DNA of 64,000 nucleotides from Paracoccus caeni. Its GTDB lineage: Bacteria > Pseudomonadota > Alphaproteobacteria > Rhodobacterales > Rhodobacteraceae. Where the stretch lies: the NCBI RefSeq assembly GCF_016629665.1, contig NZ_JAEPRQ010000005.1:167666-231665 (forward strand), read 5' to 3'. Made by a program: the position numbers and the translations under genes. Under the pieces are notes generated by a model. That model saw only the letters and a program-made list of their open reading frames with translations. It was not told where the DNA came from and searched no databases. Positions 1 to 8,033 of the stretch are shown piece after piece (position 1 is the stretch's first letter; each line of letters starts with the position of its first letter).

Positions 1-1
1 C

Positions 2-1096
2 GCCGAACAGGTCGCCAAGGTCTCGACCGAGGATCGCGCCGCGCTGCAACTGGCGGCCGAGCGTATCCGCGCCTATCACGCCCGCCAGATCCCCGATGAT
101 GCAAGCTGGACCGATCCCGACGGCGCGACTTTGGGCTGGCGCTGGACCGCGGTTGGCGCGGCGGGGCTTTACGTTCCGGGCGGGCAGGCGGCTTATCCGT
201 CGAGCGTGTTGATGAACGCGATCCCCGCGCGGGTCGCGGGGGTCGAGCGGCTGGTCATCACCGTGCCGACGCCTCGCGGCGTGGTCAATCCGCTGGTCTT
301 GCTTGCGGCGCAGCTTTCCGGCGTGGATGAGGTCTATCGGATCGGCGGGGCGCAGGCGATTGCGGCTTTGGCCTATGGGACCAACACGATCCGTCCCGTG
401 GACAAGATCACCGGGCCGGGCAACGCCTATGTTGCGGCGGCGAAGCGGCAGGTCTTCGGCAAGGTCGGGATCGACATGATCGCTGGCCCCTCCGAGGTGC
501 TGATCATTGCCGAGGGTGAGCAGAACCCCGACTGGCTGGCGCTGGATCTGCTGGCGCAGGCCGAACACGACGCCGATGCCCAGTCGATCCTGATCACCAC
601 GGATGAGATGCTGGCCCATGCCGTTGCCGGCGCCGTGGACCGTATCCTGCCGACCCTGCCGCGGGCAGAGATCGCCGGGGCAAGCTGGCGCGACTATGGC
701 ACCATCATTGTGGTCCGCGACCTTGACGAGGCTGCGGCCCTGTCAAACCGCATCGCCCCCGAACATCTGGAGCTTTGCGTCGATGATCCCGAGGCTTTGG
801 CGCTGAAATGTCGCGACGCGGGCGCGATCTTCCTTGGCGCGCATACGCCCGAGGCGGTGGGCGACTATGTCAGCGGCCCGAACCATGTGTTGCCGACCGC
901 CCGCTCGGCCCGGTTTTCGTCAGGTCTGTCAGTTCTGGACTTTCTCAAGCGCACGACGATGGCGAAGCTGTCACCGGGCGCGCTGGCGGCGATTGGTCCG
1001 GCTGCCGTCCGGCTGGCCGGGGCCGAAGGGTTGCAGGCGCATGGTGCCTCGGTTCAGGCGCGGTTGTCAGTATTGAATGAAAGAGGTGCGGGATGA
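2..1096 (+). CDS. hisD: Histidinol dehydrogenase (5' end outside window)
   Basis: HisD carries out the last two steps of histidine biosynthesis, oxidising L-histidinol to L-histidine with two NAD+ and a bound Zn2+. The reading frame is open from base 2, so about 364 of the usual ~430 codons are present and the start lies outside. Seen: the QAEHD segment (Gln and His zinc ligands), the catalytic Glu-His in IAPEHLEL, GDYVSGPNHVLP with the zinc-binding Asp, and a C-terminal LQAHGASV His. The stop overlaps the next gene by 4 nt (ATGA), so the two are probably translated together. The family call is certain; only the N-terminus is unseen. Confidence 0.97.
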   Translation, partial: AEQVAKVSTEDRAALQLAAERIRAYHARQIPDDASWTDPDGATLGWRWTAVGAAGLYVPGGQAAYPSSVLMNAIPARVAGVERLVITVPTPRGVVNPLVLLAAQLSGVDEVYRIGGAQAIAALAYGTNTIRPVDKITGPGNAYVAAAKRQVFGKVGIDMIAGPSEVLIIAEGEQNPDWLALDLLAQAEHDADAQSILITTDEMLAHAVAGAVDRILPTLPRAEIAGASWRDYGTIIVVRDLDEAAALSNRIAPEHLELCVDDPEALALKCRDAGAIFLGAHTPEAVGDYVSGPNHVLPTARSARFSSGLSVLDFLKRTTMAKLSPGALAAIGPAAVRLAGAEGLQAHGASVQARLSVLNERGAG

Positions 1097-1572
1097 GCAG
1101 GATCGTTCGGGTTGAAATCGATGACAGCGCGGCGCCTCCGGCTACGCCCGAGATGGAGCAGGAACGCCGCGTCGCGATCTTCGACCTGATCGAGGATAAC
1201 AGCTTCATCATCCCCGGCCGCGACGGCCAGCCCGCGCCGGAAGGCCCGTTCGTGATGGATCTCAGCATCCGCGAGGGGCGGCTGGTCTTTGACGTGCAGT
1301 CCGAAACGGCCGAGAAGGTGGCGGAATTTCACCTGTCGCTTGGCCCGTTCCGGCAGGTGGTGAAGGACTATTTCCAGATCTGCCAAAGCTATTTCGACGC
1401 GGTAAAGCGCCTGCCACCCGCCCAGATCGAGGCGATCGACATGGCCCGTCGCGGCATCCATAACGAGGGGGCGCGCACTCTGCAGGAGCGGCTGGAAAAC
1501 AAGGCCGAACTGGACATCGACACGGCCCGCCGCCTGTTCACCCTGATTTGCGCGCTTATTCCGCAGAGCTGA
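1093..1572 (+). CDS. UPF0262 family protein
   Basis: This 159-residue protein matches the alphaproteobacterial UPF0262 family, whose function is unknown. It is soluble, acidic, and has no signal peptide or membrane segment. The central part (VMDLSIREGRLVFDV, then LGPFRQVVKDYF) is the conserved block of the family as I remember it. The ATG overlaps the hisD stop. A UPF0262 gene directly after hisD and before a phosphatase-like gene is a recurrent order in Rhodobacterales. Co-transcription with hisD is likely, but a role in histidine synthesis is not shown. Confidence 0.88.
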   Translation: MSRIVRVEIDDSAAPPATPEMEQERRVAIFDLIEDNSFIIPGRDGQPAPEGPFVMDLSIREGRLVFDVQSETAEKVAEFHLSLGPFRQVVKDYFQICQSYFDAVKRLPPAQIEAIDMARRGIHNEGARTLQERLENKAELDIDTARRLFTLICALIPQS

Positions 1573-1576
1573 TCCG

Positions 1577-2038
1577 ATGACGCAGAACACGTTCCCCCAT
1601 TCGGTTCTGTTCTGCTGCGATCACAACGCCATCCGCTCGCCCATCGCGGAAGGCATGATGAAGAAATTCTACGGCCATACCGCCTATGTTCAATCGGCGG
1701 GGGTAAAGAACGATATGGAGGTGGACGGTTTCGCCATCACCGTCTGTGACGAAATCGGGGTCGAGATTGCCAATCATCGCAGTCGCAGCTTCGAAGAAAT
1801 GATGGAATGGGGCGACGATCTGGGCGGTTTTGATCTGATCGTCGCTTTGTCTCCGGCCAGCCAGCGTCTGGCGCTGGAAATGACGCGGGTTTATCACCTT
1901 GAGGTCGAATACTGGCCGATCATGGACCCGACCGGGCTGGCCGAGGGGCGCGAGGCCAAGCTGGCCGCCTATCGCCAGACGCGGGACCAGATCCAGAAGC
2001 GGATGATCGAACGGTTCGGAAAGCCGATTCTTCCTTAG
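1577..2038 (+). CDS. Low-molecular-weight protein tyrosine phosphatase family protein
   Basis: A 153-residue cytoplasmic protein of the LMW-PTP/arsenate reductase fold. The N-terminal CDHNAIRS (residues 14-21) is the CX5R(S) phosphate loop with nucleophilic Cys14 and Arg20. WPIMDPTG near residue 112 supplies the Asp-Pro general-acid segment. It lies 4 nt after the UPF0262 stop, third in the hisD operon. Substrate unknown: it could be a phosphotyrosine phosphatase or an ArsC-like reductase, and nothing nearby suggests arsenic resistance. In related genomes infA and maf often follow; here a convergent exporter gene follows instead. Confidence 0.85.
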   Translation: MTQNTFPHSVLFCCDHNAIRSPIAEGMMKKFYGHTAYVQSAGVKNDMEVDGFAITVCDEIGVEIANHRSRSFEEMMEWGDDLGGFDLIVALSPASQRLALEMTRVYHLEVEYWPIMDPTGLAEGREAKLAAYRQTRDQIQKRMIERFGKPILP

Positions 2039-2057
2039 TGATGACCGGACGCTCAGC

Positions 2058-2987
2058 CTAGGCCGTCCTCGTTCTCCGCGCTTCTTCGGCTAGAAGCCAG
2101 CTTGACGCACCGATGATCAGCGCCGATCCCAGCCACATCGAGCCGGGCGGAACGAAGCCGAAGGCCAGAATGCCAAGCCCGACATTGAACGGCAGTTTCA
2201 CATGATCGAAAGGTTGCAGGAACGCCGCGTCGGCGATGGCATAGGCGCGGGCCAGCGCGAATTGCGCCAGCGCCGTCAGCATCCCGGCGACGATCAGCGC
2301 GCCGATCACCTGCCAGCCGGTGATCGCCAACCCGCCCGCTCCCGGCACCAGCGCAAGCGCCGCATTCAACGGCGTCAGCAGGGCGAGCAGGTAGAGGGTC
2401 AGGGTCGCGGGCGTCTCGGTCGCGGTCATGCGCTTGGTCATCAACGAAGCCGCCGCCCAAAGCGCCGCCGCACCGACCGGGGCCAGCGCCCAGGGGGTGA
2501 AGGCATCCGACCATGGCGCAAGGATCACCGCGCCGCCGACAAAGCCCAGCACCACAGCCAGCCAGCGCGCCGGCGTCACCTTTTCGCCCAACAGCAACGC
2601 CGCGCCGATGGTGACGAAAAAGGGCGACAGCATGATTAGCGAAATCGCCTGCCAGATCGGGACATTGGCAAGGCCAAAGCCCCAAAGCTGCACGCCTCCG
2701 ACGCCAAAGGCCACGCGCAGGATATGGGCGGGCAGGTGGCTGGTCTTGAAAGCTGATAGCCCGACCCCCTGCCATGGCAGCAGCGCGATCAGGGCGATGC
2801 CGTATTGCCAGAAGGTCGCCGTCGGTGCCGCGACGCCCAGCTTCATCGTGGTGAATTGCAGCATCGTGTTCACGCAGGCGAACATTGCGCCCGCCGCGAC
2901 CATCAACAATGCGCCGGTCGCGGCGGGTCCGAGACGGGAAGGGGCAGCGGTCATGGGCGGTCCTGTGGTGGGTCCGGTATCGCCCAA
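2058..2987 (-). CDS. DMT family transporter (two EamA domains)
   Basis: A 309-residue inner-membrane protein with about ten hydrophobic helices arranged as two EamA repeats, typical of drug/metabolite exporters. Examples of the segments are GALLMVAAGAMFACVNTM near the N-terminus and the alanine-leucine-rich repeat after residue 150. The substrate cannot be read from sequence. It converges on the phosphatase gene with only about 20 nt between the stops, and stands alone on its strand. Confidence 0.88.
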   Translation of the reverse strand: MGDTGPTTGPPMTAAPSRLGPAATGALLMVAAGAMFACVNTMLQFTTMKLGVAAPTATFWQYGIALIALLPWQGVGLSAFKTSHLPAHILRVAFGVGGVQLWGFGLANVPIWQAISLIMLSPFFVTIGAALLLGEKVTPARWLAVVLGFVGGAVILAPWSDAFTPWALAPVGAAALWAAASLMTKRMTATETPATLTLYLLALLTPLNAALALVPGAGGLAITGWQVIGALIVAGMLTALAQFALARAYAIADAAFLQPFDHVKLPFNVGLGILAFGFVPPGSMWLGSALIIGASSWLLAEEARRTRTA

Positions 2988-3094
2988 AGCGCGCGGTCAC
3001 GGCAGGGAAAGTGAACCCCCTTGCCCGTCTTGGTTCCGGGCCCCGCGCGCCTCAGGTAGAACCTGATAGGACGCGGCGGGACGCCTTGGCAAGC

Positions 3095-3325
3095 TTAGTG
3101 CCTGCGCCAGTTGTTCGGAACGTCCCAGACGGGGCGCTGCAGTTCGGTCTCGACCTGCTCACGGGTGACGCCGATGTCGCGCAATTGCTCATCGCTCAGA
3201 TGCGCCAGATCAAGGCGGGTCTTGCGAACGTCGAACATGGTGATGATACGCTTCAGCCAGCTTTGCCGTGGGAGAATGCCCACATGGGTGGCGGTGCTTA
3301 GGGCTGCGGTCGATTTGTAAGCCAT
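3095..3325 (-). CDS. DUF1127 domain protein
   Basis: A 76-residue basic protein with the DUF1127 core near the C-terminus (LDLAHLSDEQLRDIGVTREQ). These small proteins are common in alphaproteobacteria; some are tied to phosphate, RNA or C1 regulation, but this one has no assigned role. CGGAG stands 8 nt before the ATG. It is divergent from the LysR gene, and a palindrome with ATC-N9-GAT spacing lies between them just upstream of its own start. That suggests control by the neighbouring LysR protein. Confidence 0.82.
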   Translation of the reverse strand: MAYKSTAALSTATHVGILPRQSWLKRIITMFDVRKTRLDLAHLSDEQLRDIGVTREQVETELQRPVWDVPNNWRRH

Positions 3326-3347
3326 GGTTCAACTCCGTTCATGCATT

Positions 3348-3366
3348 GCATCAAGTCATGTGATGC
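3348..3366. promoter_or_regulatory. Candidate LysR-type operator
   Basis: A perfect inverted repeat, GCATCA-N7-TGATGC, contains the classic LysR-type ATC-N9-GAT arrangement. It sits 23 bp upstream of the DUF1127 start and about 97 bp upstream of the LysR start, in their shared divergent promoter region. Binding by the adjacent regulator is inferred. Confidence 0.5.
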
Positions 3367-3462
3367 TTTGTGCCTTTCTGATTTCCATGATTGATATTTA
3401 GGACGGATTGAGCTATTTGTGAAACGAATGGTTTTGATCTGTTCCATCATGGAGATTGAACA

Positions 3463-4329
3463 ATGCGCAATCTGGATATTGCAACGCTGCGGTCGCTTCA
3501 GGCGGTTGCCGAATACGGTGCCGTCACCCGCGCGGCGGATGCGCTGAACATGACCCAAAGCGCGTTGTCGATGCAGATGAAACGGCTGGACGAAATCTTC
3601 GGGCAACCGATGCTGGTCAAGCAGGGGCGGGGCGTCGTCCTGTCCGATTTCGCGGTGGAATTGCTGATCGAGGGGCGCAAGCTGGTGGCGCTGAACGATG
3701 CGATTATCTCGCGTTTCACCGGCGCGCGGTCGCATACGCGGTTGCGGGTCGGGCTGACCAGCGACTGGCTGTTTGCCAAGGTGGCGCAGGCGGTGCGCGA
3801 GTTCCGGCAGGATAATGAAGGGGTCGGGCTGATTATCAATGATGGCCGCAGCAAGGATCTGCGCGAGCAGATGCGGCGTGGCGAACATGACGTGATCCTG
3901 ACGACCGAATTCGACGCGCCTCCGGGGGCGATCCATTTGGCCAAGATCGATCTGGCATGGTTCGGCGCGATTGGCAGCCAAAGCTGGAAGGAACGCCCGC
4001 TGCCGGTCGCGAATTCGCCGCATTGCGCCTATTATCCGGTCGGGATGGCGGCGCTGGAAAAGGCCGGGATCGAGACCTATCAGGCGGTTGCCGATGGTGG
4101 CAGCGATACGTGGAAAGTGACGGCGGCTGCCGATCTGGGGGTCACGATCCTGCCGCGCGGGATCAATCAGGCGGGTCTGGAACCGATCGAGCATAACGGC
4201 GCGCTGCCGCCTTTGCCGCCGACCTGGCTGAACGTCTATGTGGCGGACGGTCCGGCGCGCTGCATTGCCGCCGATTTCGCGGGCTATTTGCGACGCGCGG
4301 TGTGCGAAGTGGCCGCGGCGGCGGCTTAA
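3463..4329 (+). CDS. LysR family transcriptional regulator
   Basis: A 288-residue LTTR with an N-terminal winged helix-turn-helix (residues ~3-62; ATLRSLQAVAEYGAVTRAAD, then LNMTQSALSMQMKRLD) and a C-terminal effector-binding region of the type-2 periplasmic fold. The most similar named group I can recall is LrhA/HexA-like, but the effector is unknown. GGAGATTG precedes the ATG. It is divergent from the DUF1127 gene; the shared palindrome suggests it controls that gene and perhaps itself. Confidence 0.9.
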   Translation: MRNLDIATLRSLQAVAEYGAVTRAADALNMTQSALSMQMKRLDEIFGQPMLVKQGRGVVLSDFAVELLIEGRKLVALNDAIISRFTGARSHTRLRVGLTSDWLFAKVAQAVREFRQDNEGVGLIINDGRSKDLREQMRRGEHDVILTTEFDAPPGAIHLAKIDLAWFGAIGSQSWKERPLPVANSPHCAYYPVGMAALEKAGIETYQAVADGGSDTWKVTAAADLGVTILPRGINQAGLEPIEHNGALPPLPPTWLNVYVADGPARCIAADFAGYLRRAVCEVAAAAA

Positions 4330-4398
4330 AGCGCGCGATTTTGCGCAATCTTCGGTAGTATTTTTATTATCGTCTTCTCTTGACCGGGGTCATCTGTC

Positions 4399-4418
4399 AA
4401 CGTGGTTCGCGCCACGTT
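4399..4418 (+). promoter_or_regulatory. Hairpin in the 5' leader of the methyltransferase-TPR gene
   Basis: A perfect 7-bp stem (AACGTGG / CCACGTT) with a 6-nt loop ends 6 nt before the CGGAG ribosome-binding site of the next gene. It has no T-run, so it is a better candidate for translational control or RNA stability than for termination. It does not match the SAM or SAH riboswitch patterns I know. Confidence 0.4.
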
Positions 4419-4437
4419 GCCTCCGGAGTTTTGCCCC

Positions 4438-6036
4438 ATGGTCGATTCACTCTCACGTCTGGCGATCCTTCACGGGACCGACAAATTCGGACTGCACAGA
4501 TATACGCCCCACTATTACGATATTTTGCAACATCTTCAGACGGACAGCCTGAAGATGCTGGAGATCGGGGTAGGTGGTTACGGTCACCATGACCGCGGTG
4601 GTGAATCGCTTGCGATGTGGCGGGATTTTTTCCCCAATGCCCAGATCACAGGTATCGATATCGAGCGGAAGACGATGGATCTGGGCCCGCGCGTGAAGAT
4701 CATGCAGGGCAGTCAGGTCGATGCCGATTTTCTGGAGGCGGTGATCGCCGAACGCGGGCCGTTCGACATCATTCTGGACGACGGCAGCCACCTGAATGAG
4801 CATGTCGTCGAAACCTTCGATCTGCTGTTTCCGACCCTCGTGCCGGGCGGGATCTATATCGTCGAGGATGTGCAGACCGCGTTCTTTCCGCGCTATGGCG
4901 GGTCGCTTGAACTGACCGCGCCGAATACGGTGGGCTTTTTCGGTGGGATGCTGCGCGAGGTTCTTGATGGGTCGCGTCAGGATATCGTCTCGATCCATCG
5001 CTTTCATAACATGATCATCCTGCAGAAAGCCGATCCCGACGCGGGCGCTCCCGGCATCGCGGAAGATCGGCGCGTGATTGCGGCGAATGAGGCGGGGCAG
5101 TTCACGGAATTGGCCGCTCAGGGTGGCGACGATCCGGCACGGCTGCATGACGCCTTGTCCGGGGCGGGCGATGGTGCGGTCTTCTGCATCAAGGATGTCG
5201 CGGCCGACACGGCGCTGCTGGAACAGCTTTTCGCGCAGGTCGATCATCGTGAAATCCTTGTGCATTTCCCGCAGGCCGCGATCCACCCCTCGGCGTCGCG
5301 GATTTTGTCTCTGGGCGTTTATCCGGGCGCGTTTCTGATCGAGATCGGGGATAACGATTTCCCGTCGAACTTCGCCTATGACGCCAAGCAGGCGAAAGCC
5401 GCTGCGACACTGGAAGCCATGGGGCAGGCCATCCGCGATAAGGATGCCACGGTGACGGGAATCCTGAATTACGCCAATCTCGCGCAGCGGTTTTTTGGCG
5501 TCGAAGTGGCGATGGAATTCGTCGAGGAACTTGCGGCGCGCGGATCGACGGATCGGCGCTATTATCATCTGGCCAGCGGCAAGCGTCAGCGGGCAGGTGA
5601 TTGGGACGCCGTCGTGGCGCTGAATACAGAGGCGCGGGCACATCATCCGCTGGACCCGCAGATCAATGCGATGCTGGGCAAGGGGCTGCGCAAACTGGGG
5701 CGGCTGGACGAGGCAGAAGAATGCCTGCGCGCGGCCTACAAATCTCATCCTCGTGTGAACAGTCTGGTGGTCACATTGGCGCAGGTGCTGGAAGCGAAGG
5801 GTGAGATCGACGAGGCGATCAGCCTGCACGAGAAATCGATCGATCTTTACAAGCCGCCGATGCGGGTCGCGCAGTTGGGCGTGCTGGTCCGGTTCTGCGA
5901 AAAGCACGGGCGACCAGAAAACGCGGTGGCAGCGGCGAAACGGTTGCTTGAGCTTTCACCGGGGGATGAGCTGGCGGTGCAGGTGATTGAAAAACATCGG
6001 CAGGCCGTCGGCGCCGACGGCAAGGCGGAGGGCTAA
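4438..6036 (+). CDS. Class I SAM methyltransferase fused to TPR repeats
   Basis: A 532-residue cytoplasmic protein. The first ~200 residues resemble the MycE-type sugar O-methyltransferases: HGTDKFG, LEIGVGGY (SAM motif I), GGESLAMWRDFFP, ITGIDIE, DIILDDGSH and GGIYIVEDVQTAF. After a middle region of unclear fold, residues ~370-525 form TPR-like repeats (for example LGKGLRKLGRLDEAEECLRA). A start 36 nt upstream (GTG) is possible, but the ATG at 4438 has GGAG 9 nt before it. The acceptor is unknown. Neighbours give no antibiotic or glycan context, so a surface-glycan or protein-glycan substrate is only a guess. Confidence 0.78.
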   Translation: MVDSLSRLAILHGTDKFGLHRYTPHYYDILQHLQTDSLKMLEIGVGGYGHHDRGGESLAMWRDFFPNAQITGIDIERKTMDLGPRVKIMQGSQVDADFLEAVIAERGPFDIILDDGSHLNEHVVETFDLLFPTLVPGGIYIVEDVQTAFFPRYGGSLELTAPNTVGFFGGMLREVLDGSRQDIVSIHRFHNMIILQKADPDAGAPGIAEDRRVIAANEAGQFTELAAQGGDDPARLHDALSGAGDGAVFCIKDVAADTALLEQLFAQVDHREILVHFPQAAIHPSASRILSLGVYPGAFLIEIGDNDFPSNFAYDAKQAKAAATLEAMGQAIRDKDATVTGILNYANLAQRFFGVEVAMEFVEELAARGSTDRRYYHLASGKRQRAGDWDAVVALNTEARAHHPLDPQINAMLGKGLRKLGRLDEAEECLRAAYKSHPRVNSLVVTLAQVLEAKGEIDEAISLHEKSIDLYKPPMRVAQLGVLVRFCEKHGRPENAVAAAKRLLELSPGDELAVQVIEKHRQAVGADGKAEG

Positions 6037-6047
6037 GACAGCCCTCC
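6027..6047. terminator. Bidirectional terminator-like hairpin
   Basis: A perfect 8-bp stem, GGAGGGCT / AGCCCTCC, with a 5-nt loop lies over the stop codon of the methyltransferase gene and just outside the convergent edd stop. No strong T-run is present on either side. Confidence 0.6.
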
Positions 6048-6062
6048 GGCCATTAGGCTGGT

Positions 6063-7865
6063 TTACACAACCACGCCTGCGCCTTCGGTTGCGGAACCGG
6101 CGGTGGCGCGGAAGACCGAGAACATCTCGCGGCCCATACCCTCGCTGCTGGGACCGGGATCGAACGTCGCCGGGCGGCGATTGTCGAAATCCTCGGCCAA
6201 GCAATCAATCGTGCCCATGGTGGCGTCCATCCGGATCAGGTCGCCGTCCCGAACGCGCGACAGCGGGCCACCGACCGAGGCTTCGGGCGAGATGTGGATC
6301 GCGGCAGGCACCTTGCCAGACGCTCCGGACATCCGGCCATCGGTCAGCAGAGCCACCTTCAGCCCGCGATCCTGCAGCACGGCCAGCGTCGGCGTCAGTG
6401 AATGCAGTTCCGGCATGCCATTGGCGCGCGGGCCCTGGAAACGCACGACGACGATGGTGTCTTCGGTGAACTCGCCTGCCTTGAAGGCAGCTTTGACCGC
6501 CTCTTGATCCGAAAAGACGCGGGCCTTCGCTTCGATGACGTGACGCTCGGCCGCAACGGCAGAAACCTTGATGACGCCGCGACCCAGATTGCCTTCAAGC
6601 TGTTTCAGACCGCCGGTGACGGCAAAGGGATCGCCGACCGGGCGCAGGATTTTGTCGTTCAGGGTTTCCTTGGCCCCATCTTCCCAGACCACACGCTCGC
6701 CTGTCAGTTTCGGCTCGGTCGTGTAGCCGTCAAGGCCGGTGCCGATGATCGTCTTTACGTCCTCATGCAGCATCCCTGCGTCAAGCAACTGACCGATCAT
6801 GTAGCCGATACCACCTGCGGCGTGGAAATGGTTCACGTCGGCCAGACCGTTCGGATAAACCCGCGCCATCAGCGGCACCGATTCCGAGATGTCGTGGAAA
6901 TCCTCGATATCGATCAGCACGCCAGCCGCCCGGGCCATTGCCGGGATATGCATGACAAGGTTGGTCGATCCGCCCGTGGTCATCAGCCCGACGATGCCGT
7001 TGACGAAGGCTTTCTCGTCAAGGATTTCGCCAGCGGGCAGGTAGTGGTTGCCCAGCTTGGTGATCGCCGCGGCGCGTTCGACGCCTGCCACGGTCAGCGC
7101 ATCGCGCAAGGGCGTGTTCGGGTTGACGAAGCTGGAGCCGGGCAGATGCAGGCCCATGAACTCCATCAGCATCTGGTTGCTGTTCGCGGTGCCGTAGAAG
7201 GTGCAGGTTCCGGCGCTGTGATAAGAGGCCATCTCTGCGGCCATCAAAGCCTCGCGCCCGACCTCGCCTGCGGCGAATTGCTGGCGGACCTTGGATTTTT
7301 CGTCATTGGGCAGGCCCGAGGGCATCGGCCCGGCAGGCAGGAAGACAGCGGGGATATGGCCGAAGGTTGCGGCCCCGATCACCAGACCCGGCACGATCTT
7401 GTCGCAGACCCCCAGATACAAAGCCGCGTCGAAACAGTCATGCGACAGCGACACACCCGTGGCCAACGCGATCACGTCGCGTGAGAAAAGCGAAAGCTCC
7501 ATCCCCGCGCGGCCTTGGGTCACGCCGTCGCACATGGCGGGCACGCCGCCCGCGACCTGCACCGTCGCACCGACCGCGTGAGCGGAGCGGCGAATCAGAT
7601 CCGGGTAACGCTCATAAGGCTGATGCGCCGACAGCATGTCGTTATAGGCCGTCACCACACCGATATTCGGTTTGCGGGTATTGGCCATGTCGTCCTTGTC
7701 CGGCATTGCGGCATAGGCATGGGCCTGATTGCCGCAGGACAGGTGGGCTCGGCGTGGACCATCCTCGGCAGCGCGGGCGATTTTCTTCAGATAGGCGGCA
7801 CGGCTGGCATGCGAACGGTTGCGAATCCGGTCGGTCACTCGATCGATGGTGGCGTTAATGCTCAT
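6063..7865 (-). CDS. edd: Phosphogluconate dehydratase
   Basis: Edd dehydrates 6-phosphogluconate to 2-keto-3-deoxy-6-phosphogluconate in the Entner-Doudoroff pathway. The 600-residue length and motifs fit the IlvD/EDD family: CDGVTQG and SAGTCTFYGTANSN carry Fe-S cluster cysteines, and GRMSGASGKVPAAIH is the conserved C-terminal signature. The partner aldolase gene eda is not next to it or anywhere in the window. A sigma70-like promoter upstream has a LacI-type palindrome filling the spacer between -35 and -10. The same palindrome is found at zwf, so the two transcription units are probably co-regulated. Confidence 0.97.
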   Translation of the reverse strand: MSINATIDRVTDRIRNRSHASRAAYLKKIARAAEDGPRRAHLSCGNQAHAYAAMPDKDDMANTRKPNIGVVTAYNDMLSAHQPYERYPDLIRRSAHAVGATVQVAGGVPAMCDGVTQGRAGMELSLFSRDVIALATGVSLSHDCFDAALYLGVCDKIVPGLVIGAATFGHIPAVFLPAGPMPSGLPNDEKSKVRQQFAAGEVGREALMAAEMASYHSAGTCTFYGTANSNQMLMEFMGLHLPGSSFVNPNTPLRDALTVAGVERAAAITKLGNHYLPAGEILDEKAFVNGIVGLMTTGGSTNLVMHIPAMARAAGVLIDIEDFHDISESVPLMARVYPNGLADVNHFHAAGGIGYMIGQLLDAGMLHEDVKTIIGTGLDGYTTEPKLTGERVVWEDGAKETLNDKILRPVGDPFAVTGGLKQLEGNLGRGVIKVSAVAAERHVIEAKARVFSDQEAVKAAFKAGEFTEDTIVVVRFQGPRANGMPELHSLTPTLAVLQDRGLKVALLTDGRMSGASGKVPAAIHISPEASVGGPLSRVRDGDLIRMDATMGTIDCLAEDFDNRRPATFDPGPSSEGMGREMFSVFRATAGSATEGAGVVV

Positions 7866-7891
7866 GTGGCTGGCTCCCGTGACATGTCAGT

Positions 7892-7920
7892 AGAATAAGT
7901 TGTTAGCGTTAACAGTTCAA
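7892..7920 (-). promoter_or_regulatory. edd promoter with embedded LacI-type operator
   Basis: On the minus strand: -35 TTGAAC, a 17-bp spacer, and -10 TATTCT. The spacer begins with the 14-bp palindrome TGTTAACGCTAACA (7901-7914), which has the form of a LacI-family operator. An operator in the spacer implies repression by blocking RNA polymerase. The regulator is not identified. Confidence 0.65.
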
Positions 7921-8033
7921 CACCCATTCCGGGGATTTCTGACGCGAAGCGCCTTGGCCCTGTGAAATCCGGGGTTGATCGCTTGTCTGTCTCGGCGCTG
8001 CGTGTCACAGCGGGGCGCGAAAGGAATTCTGCC

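Noticed and set aside
4330..4437. SAM or SAH riboswitch before the methyltransferase gene
   Set aside because: The leader has only a single 7-bp hairpin and lacks the conserved cores of known SAM/SAH aptamers.
4453..5907. 484-codon frame antisense to the methyltransferase-TPR gene
   Set aside because: Low-complexity composition, and the plus strand has clear SAM and TPR motifs.
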